NCBI RefSeq assembly: GCF_014212055.1
Contig: NZ_JACJVO010000024.1
Coordinates: forward strand, 186,001-250,000
Direction: 5' to 3'
DNA from: Cohnella zeiphila
GTDB taxonomy: Bacteria; Bacillota; Bacilli; Paenibacillales; Paenibacillaceae
Length of the DNA: 64,000 nt
Of the stretch, positions 52,346 to 60,090 are shown piece by piece. The stretch's first letter is position 1; every line of letters starts with the position of its first letter. The notes under the pieces are model-generated. The model made no database searches, was not told where the DNA came from, and worked only from the letters and a program-made list of their open reading frames with translations. A program made the translations under genes and the position numbers.

Positions 52346-54238
52346 ATGAGCAGGCGACGCGGTTGGGTCGCGGCCGGTTGGTTGGTCGTTGCGACAGTAT
52401 GGTTTCTCGGTTTGACTCCGTCCGCACATGCCGGCAGCAATGCAGACGATCAAGTCATCAGGCATTGGCAAATTCAGTGGATCGAGTCGGATCGCGAGAG
52501 TACCTCCAGCCGACCTTCGGAAGATGGCGCCTGGCTGGAGGCGAACGCCGATCATCCGCTGACGGATCTTCCGAAAGGGGCAAATGGCGCCTGGGTCCGC
52601 CTCACCGTTCCTCCTACCGATGGATGGAGCCGCCCGGGGTTGCTCGTTCAACGCCTGTATGGGCGCGATCTCGCCGTGTACGAAAATGGCGAGTTGGTCT
52701 ACAAGGCCAAACGGGATTTCGCGTTCGATTTGAACAAAATGCTCGTTCCGTTGTCCCCGGCTTCGCGGGCGACGGAGTATGATATTCGCATTCTGACGAC
52801 GGGCCATCGGGCGGGAATGATCTCGCCGATACGCATCGGCGATTTCGCCGGCCTGTCGGAACGGTATGTGCGCAAGGATCTGCCGGACGTGCTGCTAGGG
52901 ACTTGCATCTCTTTTCTCGCGTTGATCATGCTGGTCTGCTCCGGTTATTTGAACCGCAAACAGAGAAAGTCCTGGATCTCTCTCTGCCTGATCGCCCTGT
53001 CCACCGGTACGCTGATCATCGGCTATTCTCCTCTTCCCTATCTGATTTTCAAGGAATACGGGTCTTGGCTTCTGGTGCTGTTCGACCTGGCTCTGTTCAC
53101 TTTATTCCCGGCGTTAAGCTACTATATCGACTGGGTTTTTGAAGGAAAAGTGCGGCTGTTCGCCAGATATCGAAAATTTCAGATCGCCTACTCGATCTTC
53201 TGCACATTGGTCATGATCGTCTACCACATCGTGGGCGAGCGGTTTTATCCCGTCTACCATCTGTTCACCCTCGTCGTTCTGGGCGTCGTCATTCTGGTCC
53301 AGCTCAACCTGATCATCGCGTTTTCGCTGCGCAACGCCATGTCGGGGAACAGAGACTCGCTGATCCTGTCGGCAGGCATTTTCCAGCTCGGGCTGCTCGG
53401 CATCATCGATCTGATTCTCTATTACGCGAGCGGTACGCAGTACATTCTATTCCTTTGGAAAATCGGCGTCGTCCTTCTGATCTTGTCGTTGGTCATTATT
53501 CTGGCCCGGCGGATCGCGGCCGATTATGCGACGCTGCTGACGTATTCGAAAGAGCTGGAGCTCTTCAATCGCGAGCTTCAGCGAACGGAGAAGCTGAAGG
53601 TCATCAGCGACCTGGCCGCTTCCGTCGCCCATGAGGTGCGCAATCCTTTGCAAGTCACACGAGGTTTCATGCAGCTGTTGACGGAACGGTCCGACCAGAA
53701 GCACCAGCCTTTGTTCACGACCGCCATCAATGAGCTGGATCGGGCCTCGGGCATCATTACGGACTTCCTGACCTTCGCGAAGCCGGAGATCGATCAGCTT
53801 GAGTCGCTGGATGTGAGGGAGGAACTGACGAGAATCGAGAGCATGATGACCCCGCTGACGACGCTGCACGGCGGCGTTCTGACGCTGAACGCATCGGAAG
53901 GGCTGGCGATCAAAGGCAATTCTTCGAAGTTCAAGCAAGCTTTCATCAACCTTGTCAAAAATAGTATAGAAGCCATCAAACAGGATGGCCGGATCGAGAT
54001 TCATGCGTATTCGGAAGGGAAATTCGTCTGCATTCGAGTCGCGGACGACGGGGATGGGATGAATCCGGATGAGGTCGCCAAGCTTGGCGTCCCTTATTTC
54101 TCAACTAAGACGAAAGGCACAGGACTGGGTCTTACCGTCACGTTCCGCATTATCGAAGCGATGCAGGGGACGCTCGAATTCCGCAGCGAAAAAGGAAAAG
54201 GAACCGAAGCGACCGTCCGGTTCCCTCTGCTGTCCTAA
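52346..54238 (+). CDS. 7TM-type sensor histidine kinase (sporulation-kinase-like output)
   Basis: GAGGTGG lies just upstream; ATG 52346 gives better spacing than the ATG one codon earlier. The protein of about 630 residues has a signal peptide (ending AHA), a 150-residue external domain resembling 7TMR-DISM extracellular regions, seven or so membrane helices (about 185-395), and a cytoplasmic kinase. The kinase has the H-box ASVAHEVRNPLQVTRGFMQLL, N-box NLVKNSIEAIK and DDGDGM and GTGLGLTVTFRIIE. The kinase part resembles Kin proteins that feed Spo0F. It converges, 15 bp away, on the NHLP-precursor gene. Confidence 0.92.
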   Translation: MSRRRGWVAAGWLVVATVWFLGLTPSAHAGSNADDQVIRHWQIQWIESDRESTSSRPSEDGAWLEANADHPLTDLPKGANGAWVRLTVPPTDGWSRPGLLVQRLYGRDLAVYENGELVYKAKRDFAFDLNKMLVPLSPASRATEYDIRILTTGHRAGMISPIRIGDFAGLSERYVRKDLPDVLLGTCISFLALIMLVCSGYLNRKQRKSWISLCLIALSTGTLIIGYSPLPYLIFKEYGSWLLVLFDLALFTLFPALSYYIDWVFEGKVRLFARYRKFQIAYSIFCTLVMIVYHIVGERFYPVYHLFTLVVLGVVILVQLNLIIAFSLRNAMSGNRDSLILSAGIFQLGLLGIIDLILYYASGTQYILFLWKIGVVLLILSLVIILARRIAADYATLLTYSKELELFNRELQRTEKLKVISDLAASVAHEVRNPLQVTRGFMQLLTERSDQKHQPLFTTAINELDRASGIITDFLTFAKPEIDQLESLDVREELTRIESMMTPLTTLHGGVLTLNASEGLAIKGNSSKFKQAFINLVKNSIEAIKQDGRIEIHAYSEGKFVCIRVADDGDGMNPDEVAKLGVPYFSTKTKGTGLGLTVTFRIIEAMQGTLEFRSEKGKGTEATVRFPLLS

Positions 54239-54253
54239 TCGTCGGCGAGGCGA

Positions 54254-54538
54254 TTACCACACTTCTTTGAGGTTGTCCTCGCTGTCGGTTACGTCTTCCG
54301 GGTTGGCGGGAATCGTCAAATAGTACAACGACGGCGTCTCTTCTACGACCTTGAGCTCGATTCCTTCCGGAACGGCGAGGCCGAAGCTTTCCTGGAGCGC
54401 CTTCTTCGGATCCGAAAGCAGGCTCTTCTTGAATTCAGGATCGGTCCAGGCTTTCTTGATAACTCGAATTTTCAACGATTCCAGCGACAAAATGAACACG
54501 ACCTTTCCAATTTTCGGATCAAATACCACCTCCATCAT
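54254..54538 (-). CDS. NHLP-leader-type RiPP precursor peptide with C-terminal Trp
   Basis: ATG 54538 is preferred (GAGGT 8 nt upstream); an in-frame TTG 18 bp earlier has no site. The 94-residue peptide carries the nitrile-hydratase-like leader: VIKKAWTDPEFKKSLLSDPK, then ALQESFGLAVPEGIELKVVEETP and YYLTIP. The short tail NPEDVTDSEDNLKEVW is acidic, has no Cys, and ends in Trp, with no GG cleavage site. It directly follows a ComQ-like gene, so the Trp may be prenylated; that is inference. Confidence 0.85.
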   Translation of the reverse strand: MMEVVFDPKIGKVVFILSLESLKIRVIKKAWTDPEFKKSLLSDPKKALQESFGLAVPEGIELKVVEETPSLYYLTIPANPEDVTDSEDNLKEVW

Positions 54539-54569
54539 ACCATGGACCTCGTCCAATAGTCTCTATTTT

Positions 54570-55517
54570 TCAGGAAAAATTCGACAAAAAGTAGGACCAT
54601 CCGCCCCCAATCGCCAAACGATCCACCGTCTCCGCCGCCCGCCGGGCATCCTCTCGAATTCCCTCGGCGATGCCTACGGTGAAAGAGACTAGCAAATTGG
54701 GGGCGGTATCGTTATTTCGGAGTCGCGTCACGTATCCGTCCACTATCTCTCCAAGAGCGTCAAGAGCCCCATGGTGAAAAATCGCCTGTTTGACCGCTCT
54801 CTCCGTTAAGGCCTGACCGTCGGGGAGGTGGAGCTTCTCCCGGACGAGCACGAGGAAGGCGTTGCTGGACTCCTCTGCGAGATCGTCCTTCCAGTCGGCC
54901 CAATCGTCGGCCAACTGTAAGACCGCCAGCGCCAGGTCCATCGCCTCTTCCAGCTCCAGAAGCTCCTTTTCTTGCCCGGTGGCAAGCAGGATGGCTGCTG
55001 CACTGACTTTGAGGGGGGCTGACTTGGCTGCGAGCTTGGCCGGTTCGCGGGGATCGGCCCGCAGGCGTGACCCTTCTTGCGATACGTAAGAGGCCCAATC
55101 CGCGACATAGGCTCGGTATCTTTCCCACAGTGGGGAACGGTCCGGGAAATGTCGGCCATACCGCTCCCGGAATGCCTCCTGGCACAACTGTCCAAGCGCC
55201 AGCGAGAGCCGTGTGCCCGGTCCGTTGTCCGGCCCCCGGTCCATCGCGTCATCCACGAGCGAGAAATGCAGCGTCGCGCAGACGTTCCCGACCGCCAGAT
55301 CGCGGCATAGGTCCAGCGATCCACCCCAGCGTTCCCGCAGCCAAAATGGAAGCAGGCCGAACAGCATGTTGGAGCGACCGGCTTCGCTTTGCGGGTTGAT
55401 TCGGCGGAGCAGTTGGTGGCCGTATAACGCGAGAGGTGCTGGGAAAGAGGCGACGATAGACTCCGCTTCTTTGAATACTTGTACCAGTTCGTTGTCGTAG
55501 ACTCTCATTTGTTCCAT
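54570..55517 (-). CDS. ComQ-like isoprenoid-synthase-fold enzyme
   Basis: ATG 55517 is preferred (ACGGAG 8 nt upstream); an ATG at 55538 would add 7 residues. The 315-residue, all-helical protein has the two Asp-rich motifs of class I isoprenoid enzymes: DDAMD in HFSLVDDAMDRGPD and DDWAD in LQLADDWADWKDD, each able to hold Mg-diphosphate. The product-length and Arg-Arg-Gly features of chain-building synthases are not evident. Length and layout resemble ComQ, which prenylates a Trp of the ComX pheromone. It heads a two-gene operon with the NHLP precursor 31 bp downstream. Confidence 0.82.
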   Translation of the reverse strand: MEQMRVYDNELVQVFKEAESIVASFPAPLALYGHQLLRRINPQSEAGRSNMLFGLLPFWLRERWGGSLDLCRDLAVGNVCATLHFSLVDDAMDRGPDNGPGTRLSLALGQLCQEAFRERYGRHFPDRSPLWERYRAYVADWASYVSQEGSRLRADPREPAKLAAKSAPLKVSAAAILLATGQEKELLELEEAMDLALAVLQLADDWADWKDDLAEESSNAFLVLVREKLHLPDGQALTERAVKQAIFHHGALDALGEIVDGYVTRLRNNDTAPNLLVSFTVGIAEGIREDARRAAETVDRLAIGGGWSYFLSNFS

Positions 55518-55576
55518 TCGCGGCGCTCCGTCTCTCATTTTGGAATAATCATAGCAAAATAAGGGAGGGGAGCGAT

Positions 55577-55705
55577 ATGGTGGGGAAAAGAAAACCGGTC
55601 CGGTTCGGGAAACTTCGAGGATCTAGGGTGATTACACGGCGCTTCTGGAAGACGACAACCGGTACGGAGCTGGAGGCGATTTCGGCAAAAGTGGAAATGA
55701 AATGA
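55577..55705 (+). CDS. Small basic ORF with strong RBS, divergent from the ComQ-like gene
   Basis: ATG 55577 is preceded by GGGAGGGG at ideal spacing. The 42 codons give a very basic start (MVGKRKPVRFGKLRGSRVIT) and a short helical end. I know no family for it. It has no signal peptide. Its stop overlaps the start of the next tiny ORF. The region lies between the ComQ-like gene and decayed phage genes and could belong to either, or be chance. Confidence 0.4.
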   Translation: MVGKRKPVRFGKLRGSRVITRRFWKTTTGTELEAISAKVEMK

Positions 55706-55785
55706 TGCCTGTGTGGGTGAAGTGGGCAAAGGAAGAAGCTGAAGCCTGGAAGGAAGGCTGGAGAATCGGTTGGGTGAAGGGTTGA
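55702..55785 (+). CDS. Tiny Trp-rich ORF, overlapping the previous one (ATGA)
   Basis: The start ATG 55702 overlaps the preceding stop as ATGA, a translational-coupling arrangement. The 27-residue peptide has five Trp in a cationic, partly amphipathic chain (pattern VWVKW, AEAWKEGW, IGWVKG). I recognise no family. It might be a signalling or membrane-active peptide, or a chance frame; proximity to a prenyltransferase-like gene is suggestive only. Confidence 0.35.
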   Translation: MMPVWVKWAKEEAEAWKEGWRIGWVKG

Positions 55786-55843
55786 AATAAGACCGACAGG
55801 AGGAGCGACAAGACATCATACAATAGTCCCTCAATAAAACTGC

Positions 55844-56008
55844 TTATTGGAAAAAGTAGCCGATTTGTTTGACATTTCTGTCGATCAAGCAAGGCAATTG
55901 CGGACAAGAGGTGAAGACGCTGTTGATCGACTTGGTCTTTGCTATGCCAGTGACGCCTGTCAGGTAGTCAATCATCATCAACGCCAGCAACACCTGCAGC
56001 GCCTTGTT
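55844..56008 (-). pseudogene. Phage holin remnant
   Basis: An open frame without a start codon reads NKALQVLLALMMIDYLTGVTGIAKTK, matching the first membrane segment of phage holin family 4_1 (LMVIDYLTGV pattern). After SINS the sequence stops resembling a holin and ends at TAA 55844. It overlaps, in another frame, the end of the truncated gene at 55978-56133, so two phage genes seem to have been fused by deletion. The opposite strand also holds a short frame beginning EKVADLFDISVDQARQL, possibly an HTH fragment. Confidence 0.6.
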
Positions 56009-56133
56009 ACAGCCGGGAGTCCTGGAACAAACCGATCGAGAAGCTTTTTAAAATACTGAACGACAAAGAACGTCAACAAAGAAGCGCCCCCCATTGCGGA
56101 GAGCGCCTGCCAGGTGAAGAGTTGTCCATCCAT
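55978..56133 (-). pseudogene. Truncated phage membrane protein gene
   Basis: The frame starts at ATG 56133 and reads MDGQLFTWQALSAMGGASLL then TFFVVQYFKKLLDRFVPGLP, the N-terminal membrane segment of a small protein common at the end of Bacillales phage tail operons. It then runs out of family sequence into a Cys/Arg-rich tail (VTRRCRCCWR) and stops at 51 codons. Fusion with the holin fragment next to it by deletion is likely. Confidence 0.6.
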
Positions 56134-56210
56134 TTTCAAGACACCGCCTTGATTAAGAGTCCTACGGCAGCGATTGTCATACTCCCGAGGCTTATTGTCG
56201 TTCCGATCAA

Positions 56211-56390
56211 TCATTTGACCGTCTGCTTATAAGCGTTCAATTCTTCCCGCAGCTCCTTGATTCGGTGGTGCGCTTCTTTCGCAAGCATCACACCTTCTTG
56301 GGCAATTTCTCGGGCGTTGTTCATCAAATCCAGTTTCGTCTCTACCCGCGTCAATCGCTGAAGGATTTCGTTCGTCTCATTTTCCGGCAT
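56211..56390 (-). CDS. Short XhlA-like protein
   Basis: ATG 56390 has GGAAGGTGG upstream. The 59-residue peptide begins like XhlA (EILQRLTRVETKLDLMNNAREIAQE...AKEAHHRIKEL), the coiled-coil part of the phage membrane-anchored lysis helper. The C-terminal membrane helix that XhlA normally has is missing, so it is either truncated or has lost its membrane role. It belongs to the minus-strand tail operon. Confidence 0.7.
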   Translation of the reverse strand: MPENETNEILQRLTRVETKLDLMNNAREIAQEGVMLAKEAHHRIKELREELNAYKQTVK

Positions 56391-56416
56391 CTGCGCCCCA
56401 CCTTCCCCAACATAAA

Positions 56417-56440
56417 GAGGCCGAGCTTTTGCCCGACCTC
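56417..56440 (-). terminator. Weak hairpin within the tail operon 3' end
   Basis: GAGGTCGGGC and GCTCGGCCTC pair with one mismatch each side of AAAA; TTTATG follows on the minus strand. It separates the small gene below from the XhlA-like gene. Confidence 0.5.
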
Positions 56441-56469
56441 AAATTACCAAGCGTTTGCGAAACTGTTAA

Positions 56470-56568
56470 CTACACTTGCGCCATCATGACGGACGGGAGA
56501 ATATTATTCGCCTGGCAATCCGCAATGATGATAAGCCGCATTTGTTCCTCGTACGTATTAGGCATCAT
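56470..56568 (-). CDS. Very small phage protein (32 residues), unknown function
   Basis: ATG 56568 has AAGAGG 7 nt upstream, and its ATGA overlaps the stop of the preceding fibre-type gene. The peptide reads MMPNTYEEQMRLIIIADCQA with a short NNILPSVMMAQV tail. It occupies the place of XkdX-type small proteins in PBSX-like operons but does not resemble XkdX. Confidence 0.55.
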   Translation of the reverse strand: MMPNTYEEQMRLIIIADCQANNILPSVMMAQV

Positions 56569-57062
56569 ACCAATCCTCTTACCATACATGCAAATTCCAT
56601 TGTGTCTCCTGCATAGGTTATCGCCGGACCGCTAGTAGAATAAAAATGAAACGTTACCGTGATGGACGTTCCGTTGACAGTAGCAGACATAATTTCGAAC
56701 CCGACACTTCCACCCTGATTATTGTTCATTGAATTATAATATCCCCTTAATGATGGCGGAGATATCGATTTAAATGCAGCAGGGAACCACCTTGCATTGT
56801 CTGTCATACTTGTTGTAACGGTTCCCGATGTCATTTTTATCGCCACATCATTTATCGTTGTGAATGTTACATTTGTAAGTGTAATAGTTCCCTGTACATT
56901 CGATGTGGTATTGGTAATAATATTTGCAATTAGGTCCATTTTTTCGACCGTGGTAGTTTGTTGCAATGTCCCCGCGCGATTGTAGTACGACCCTGCACAA
57001 AATGATTTACCTTCCGCCACGTCTGCGGGCGTAGCGTCTCCCGGAAGCCATAACTGAGACAT
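56565..57062 (-). CDS. Phage tail fibre-associated protein
   Basis: The 165-residue protein begins MSQLWLPGDATPADVAEGKSFCAG, the opening typical of short phage fibre-tip or fibre-associated proteins (the VAEGKSFxAG pattern). A beta-rich, Thr/Asn-rich body without membrane helices follows. It is translated 2 bp after the main fibre gene and probably contributes to receptor contact. The precise target is unknown. Confidence 0.7.
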   Translation of the reverse strand: MSQLWLPGDATPADVAEGKSFCAGSYYNRAGTLQQTTTVEKMDLIANIITNTTSNVQGTITLTNVTFTTINDVAIKMTSGTVTTSMTDNARWFPAAFKSISPPSLRGYYNSMNNNQGGSVGFEIMSATVNGTSITVTFHFYSTSGPAITYAGDTMEFACMVRGLV

Positions 57063-57063
57063 T

Positions 57064-57750
57064 TTACACCTCCGTGATTGAAGCGGAAACTTTTACGGCC
57101 CCCGGAACATTGGACGTAAATACCACTTGAATAAATTGTGCAGTAGCATTGAAGTAGATAGGGAATAGGCTATAGCTTCCGACATCAAAGGGAGCAGATT
57201 GGACGAAATTTGATGTTTGGTATCCAGTCGCGTCTGCATACAGCACGCTACCAGAAAGGATTGTTGAACTAGTAACACGCAAATATACATATACAACGAA
57301 ATTCCCCTGAGCCGCGGGCGTAAAGCCCACAACCTGTTGCTGGGTTGTCGTTATGCTTACTTCGCTTGCGGACGCAACCTTCCCCACAAAATCGCTCGCG
57401 TGCTTTCCGCCTACCATTTCGGCGTTAAGGTTTGGAACCATCGTTGAAGATGTTACGCCTATCGGGGCAGTGCCATTAGCGACCGTTGACTTAAATCCGT
57501 TTGCCTGAATAAATCCGTCGATTGCACGTCTAACCGCAATAGAGCCGTTAATGCTGCCTTCTGTCGTATGCAAGCCATCCACCATGTCGGCATCCAGCCC
57601 GCTGCCTGTCCCGTCAACTGTCTTGATCTTGGCAAGGACATCGGCGGCCGTGTAAGCGGAGGCGTTAAGCTTGTTATTTATTTCTGTACCGATCTGGTTC
57701 ATGTCGGCAGGCTGAACTTTGTCGTCTCTGCTCCAGTCTGTCTTTGCCAT
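57064..57750 (-). CDS. Phage tail fibre protein
   Basis: The 228-residue protein starts MAKTDWSRDDKVQPADMNQIGTEIN, the usual N-terminus of Bacillales tail fibres, and has two copies of the DADMVDGLH/NAEMVGGKHAS repeat (the L-[ND]-AxMVxGxH motif) that marks phage fibre shafts. A beta-rich C-terminal part may be the receptor-binding tip. It is shorter than many fibres, which fits a narrow-range or reduced particle. Confidence 0.82.
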   Translation of the reverse strand: MAKTDWSRDDKVQPADMNQIGTEINNKLNASAYTAADVLAKIKTVDGTGSGLDADMVDGLHTTEGSINGSIAVRRAIDGFIQANGFKSTVANGTAPIGVTSSTMVPNLNAEMVGGKHASDFVGKVASASEVSITTTQQQVVGFTPAAQGNFVVYVYLRVTSSTILSGSVLYADATGYQTSNFVQSAPFDVGSYSLFPIYFNATAQFIQVVFTSNVPGAVKVSASITEV

Positions 57751-58037
57751 CAGTTCGTCCCCTCCTTCACGTTGATCGTTTGCAAAATAAGCGTGTCTGA
57801 CGAGATCGGCACGTTGACGGGGTTGCTGGTCAAAACAGTCCCCGAAGCATCTTGCAGGTCGATCTGAGTAATGAGTTGCACATCAGCTATCGGTACGATA
57901 TAGTTCAGAGCTAAAGTGTTATCCGTAACTTCCTTCACCTCAAAATTCACAATCTCATAACTGCCGTTGAGCACAACTTTTGCCACACGGCCGTCAATGT
58001 ATGTGGCGACATCATGCAAAAGATTCGGTTCGATCAT
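57750..58037 (-). CDS. Small phage tail protein, unknown function
   Basis: ATG 58037 has GGAGGTG upstream and overlaps the preceding stop as ATGA. The 95-residue, beta-rich protein (IDGRVAKVVLNGSYEIVNFEV, YIVPIADVQLITQIDL) lies between the YmfQ-type gene and the fibre gene, a place where Paenibacillus phages carry a similar small protein. A role in linking fibre to baseplate is inferred from position only. Confidence 0.65.
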   Translation of the reverse strand: MIEPNLLHDVATYIDGRVAKVVLNGSYEIVNFEVKEVTDNTLALNYIVPIADVQLITQIDLQDASGTVLTSNPVNVPISSDTLILQTINVKEGTN

Positions 58038-58627
58038 ATAACGGGCACCTCCACTCCAAGCGTCGAAAAAGCTTTCTCCCCGAGATTCCAAGAGCCGTCA
58101 AGCTTGTAATTCCAGTCGATGGTTTGCCTCGAAATGGATTCGTCCAATTCGAGCGTAATGTTTAAGGCCGTGTTCTGCTGGTAGACGATATTCGCAGGCT
58201 TGACCATCTCCACCGTCCGGATGATTTCTTTGAACACGTTCGCGTTCTCGATGTTGGTCGTGACGTAGAGAATAAAATTCTGCACGTCGACGGAAACGAC
58301 CGTCATCCCCGGGCCTACCAATCGATCTAGTTGCTGCTGGAGATACCGAACCGTGAACGGAGGCTTGGTCTGGTAACGGTTAAGGATTCTTTTCCTGCGA
58401 AAGTCCAACGTTTCTTTAGACGGGTCCGCCTGAATACCCAGCATCGCCTCCCGACGAGCGATTGCCGCCGTGCTGGCCGTCAGGACGAATTGATCATCAA
58501 GCAGCCGCTGAACGTCCGTGTCGAGGCTGTCGAATTCGGAGTTCTCGGCAGCGGCCATAGCAGTAAAGTCCTCGATGTCCTGGTAATAGGACGGCAGATA
58601 TTTCATGATGTGATCAGTCACTGACAT
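58034..58627 (-). CDS. xkdU: Phage baseplate wedge protein, YmfQ/XkdU (DUF2313) family
   Basis: The 197-residue protein has the DUF2313 pattern: YLPSYYQDIEDFTAMAAAENSEFDSLD at the N-terminus, ARREAMLGIQADPSKETLDFRRKRILNRY in mid-protein, and a C-terminal beta region. The family corresponds to the second wedge protein of contractile tails (gp48 of Mu, gpI of P2). It overlaps the baseplate J gene by 14 bp, as in PBSX. Confidence 0.9.
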   Translation of the reverse strand: MSVTDHIMKYLPSYYQDIEDFTAMAAAENSEFDSLDTDVQRLLDDQFVLTASTAAIARREAMLGIQADPSKETLDFRRKRILNRYQTKPPFTVRYLQQQLDRLVGPGMTVVSVDVQNFILYVTTNIENANVFKEIIRTVEMVKPANIVYQQNTALNITLELDESISRQTIDWNYKLDGSWNLGEKAFSTLGVEVPVI

Positions 58628-59699
58628 GGATCGTCACCGTCCCGAGCATCGGAATTTCATCTTTCTCGAGCTTGAGATTGTCCGCAATGCCGTTCAGCGT
58701 CGTGCCGCCTACGTCGACCATGCCGGGCACCGTCAGAATCGCCGCCTCAATTAGCGCTATGCGCACGATAATCTGATCCTGCGCCGCCCAGGACTTGCGG
58801 AGGCCGAGCAGATAGTCGCCAATGGCGGCCTCAATGGGGGCCTGAACCTGACCGACGGTTACGCCGTCGACCAACGTGACCGTCGTCACGACGTTGACCG
58901 TAACGGCGCTTGCTCCGGCGACCGTCACCTTATGCCCGATCGGGGCTGTGCCGTTTCCTAGGCCGCTATTGATCGTGGGATCGACAGCGGCCTGTACATC
59001 CGCTACGAGCTGCGCGGAAGGAGCGGACCAGTCCGACGCAATGATCGTGCATTTGACGGTCCCGCCTCCCTGCCAGACCGGATAAACCTTGACGCCGCCG
59101 ACGCCGTCCATCGCACCGATCGTTTTTTTGTAGTCGGCCACATTTCCGCCGAACGAAGGATTGTTGACCTCTTCGTAATAACGCTGGCGTAGCGCATCGT
59201 CGGTCTCCTCGTCCTCCCCGGGCACCAGAACCGGGCCCAACTCTGCTCGAACGAGTCCATTAATGAACTGAATCGGCAGCAGGGTGCCGAAAAGCTGGTT
59301 GCCGACAATACCGACCGTCTCGCACTCCAACGAGTAGACGCCGGTGCCGATCTTGGCGGAGGCCTCGTAATTTAGGTCCTGAATGCCGAATCGGCTGCCG
59401 ATCGGAACGTCCAGGAGAACATCGCCAGTCCCATAAAAACGCCCCTCGCGGCGAGCGGCGGTGGCCGACTGCCGATTCACCCCGAACTCGGCCGTGCGTC
59501 GGGAGAGATCGTCCCCGGAGGCCGTGTCGGCGAAAGAGAGACTGTCGTTCAAGTCGAGCTCGATGTACATTTGCGCGAGCTCGATGGCCGCCGGCGCCAG
59601 CGCATCGTAAATCACCGAGCCTTGCCGCTTGTCGATGTCGTCCGGGACGCGATCGAGCATTCGCTGCAGGATGGCGTCGGCCGTTTGGGACTCATACAC
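58614..59699 (-). CDS. xkdT: Baseplate J/gp47-family protein
   Basis: A 361-residue baseplate wedge protein: DDIDKRQGSVIYDALAPAAIELAQMY near the N-terminus, GVNRQSATAARREGRFYGTG, and PSFGGNVADYKKTIGAMDGVGGVKV, the region that defines the gpJ/gp47/XkdT family. It forms the wedges that open during sheath contraction. It overlaps both neighbours. Confidence 0.93.
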   Translation of the reverse strand: MYESQTADAILQRMLDRVPDDIDKRQGSVIYDALAPAAIELAQMYIELDLNDSLSFADTASGDDLSRRTAEFGVNRQSATAARREGRFYGTGDVLLDVPIGSRFGIQDLNYEASAKIGTGVYSLECETVGIVGNQLFGTLLPIQFINGLVRAELGPVLVPGEDEETDDALRQRYYEEVNNPSFGGNVADYKKTIGAMDGVGGVKVYPVWQGGGTVKCTIIASDWSAPSAQLVADVQAAVDPTINSGLGNGTAPIGHKVTVAGASAVTVNVVTTVTLVDGVTVGQVQAPIEAAIGDYLLGLRKSWAAQDQIIVRIALIEAAILTVPGMVDVGGTTLNGIADNLKLEKDEIPMLGTVTIHVSD

Positions 59700-60090
59700 G
59701 GGTCGTCACCTCATTTCTAAAATCGCCGTAAGTCGAGATCACCGTAAAAGCGACAGTCGCGCTGTCCTCGCTAATTGAGACGTCGAAGTCGACGACGTCG
59801 CGGATCCGATCGTCCTGTGTCAGAGCCTCGCGTACCCGCCTGCGAAGCTCGGAATCGGCAAGGCCCGAGCTCTGACCGAACAATCCGGAGAGCTCGGAAC
59901 CGTAATCGGCATTATAGATCAGGTAAAAAAAACGCTCCGTCCGGAGAATCTTATGGACCGCCTGCTTGACGGCCTCCAGCTCGTCGATCATTCCCGCCGC
60001 GCGACCGCGGTCCGAATCGAGCCGCCACGTCCTCGACGGCAGCGTCGCTTCCACGGTATCGGGCGTGATCTGGCCGCCTGCCGGTATCAT
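59692..60090 (-). CDS. xkdS: Phage tail protein, XkdS (DUF2634) family
   Basis: The 132-residue protein has the XkdS/gp25-like pattern: TWRLDSDRGRAAGMIDELEAVKQAVHKILRTERFFYLIYNADYG, then LRRRVREALTQDDRIRDVVDF. It corresponds to the sheath-initiating baseplate component. Its stop and start overlap the genes on both sides. Confidence 0.9.
   Translation of the reverse strand: MIPAGGQITPDTVEATLPSRTWRLDSDRGRAAGMIDELEAVKQAVHKILRTERFFYLIYNADYGSELSGLFGQSSGLADSELRRRVREALTQDDRIRDVVDFDVSISEDSATVAFTVISTYGDFRNEVTTRV

Noticed and set aside
55577..55785. Calling the two tiny ORFs ComX homologues
   Set aside because: No ComX similarity can be shown; the second has Trp throughout rather than one near the end, and the NHLP-type peptide is the better-placed precursor.
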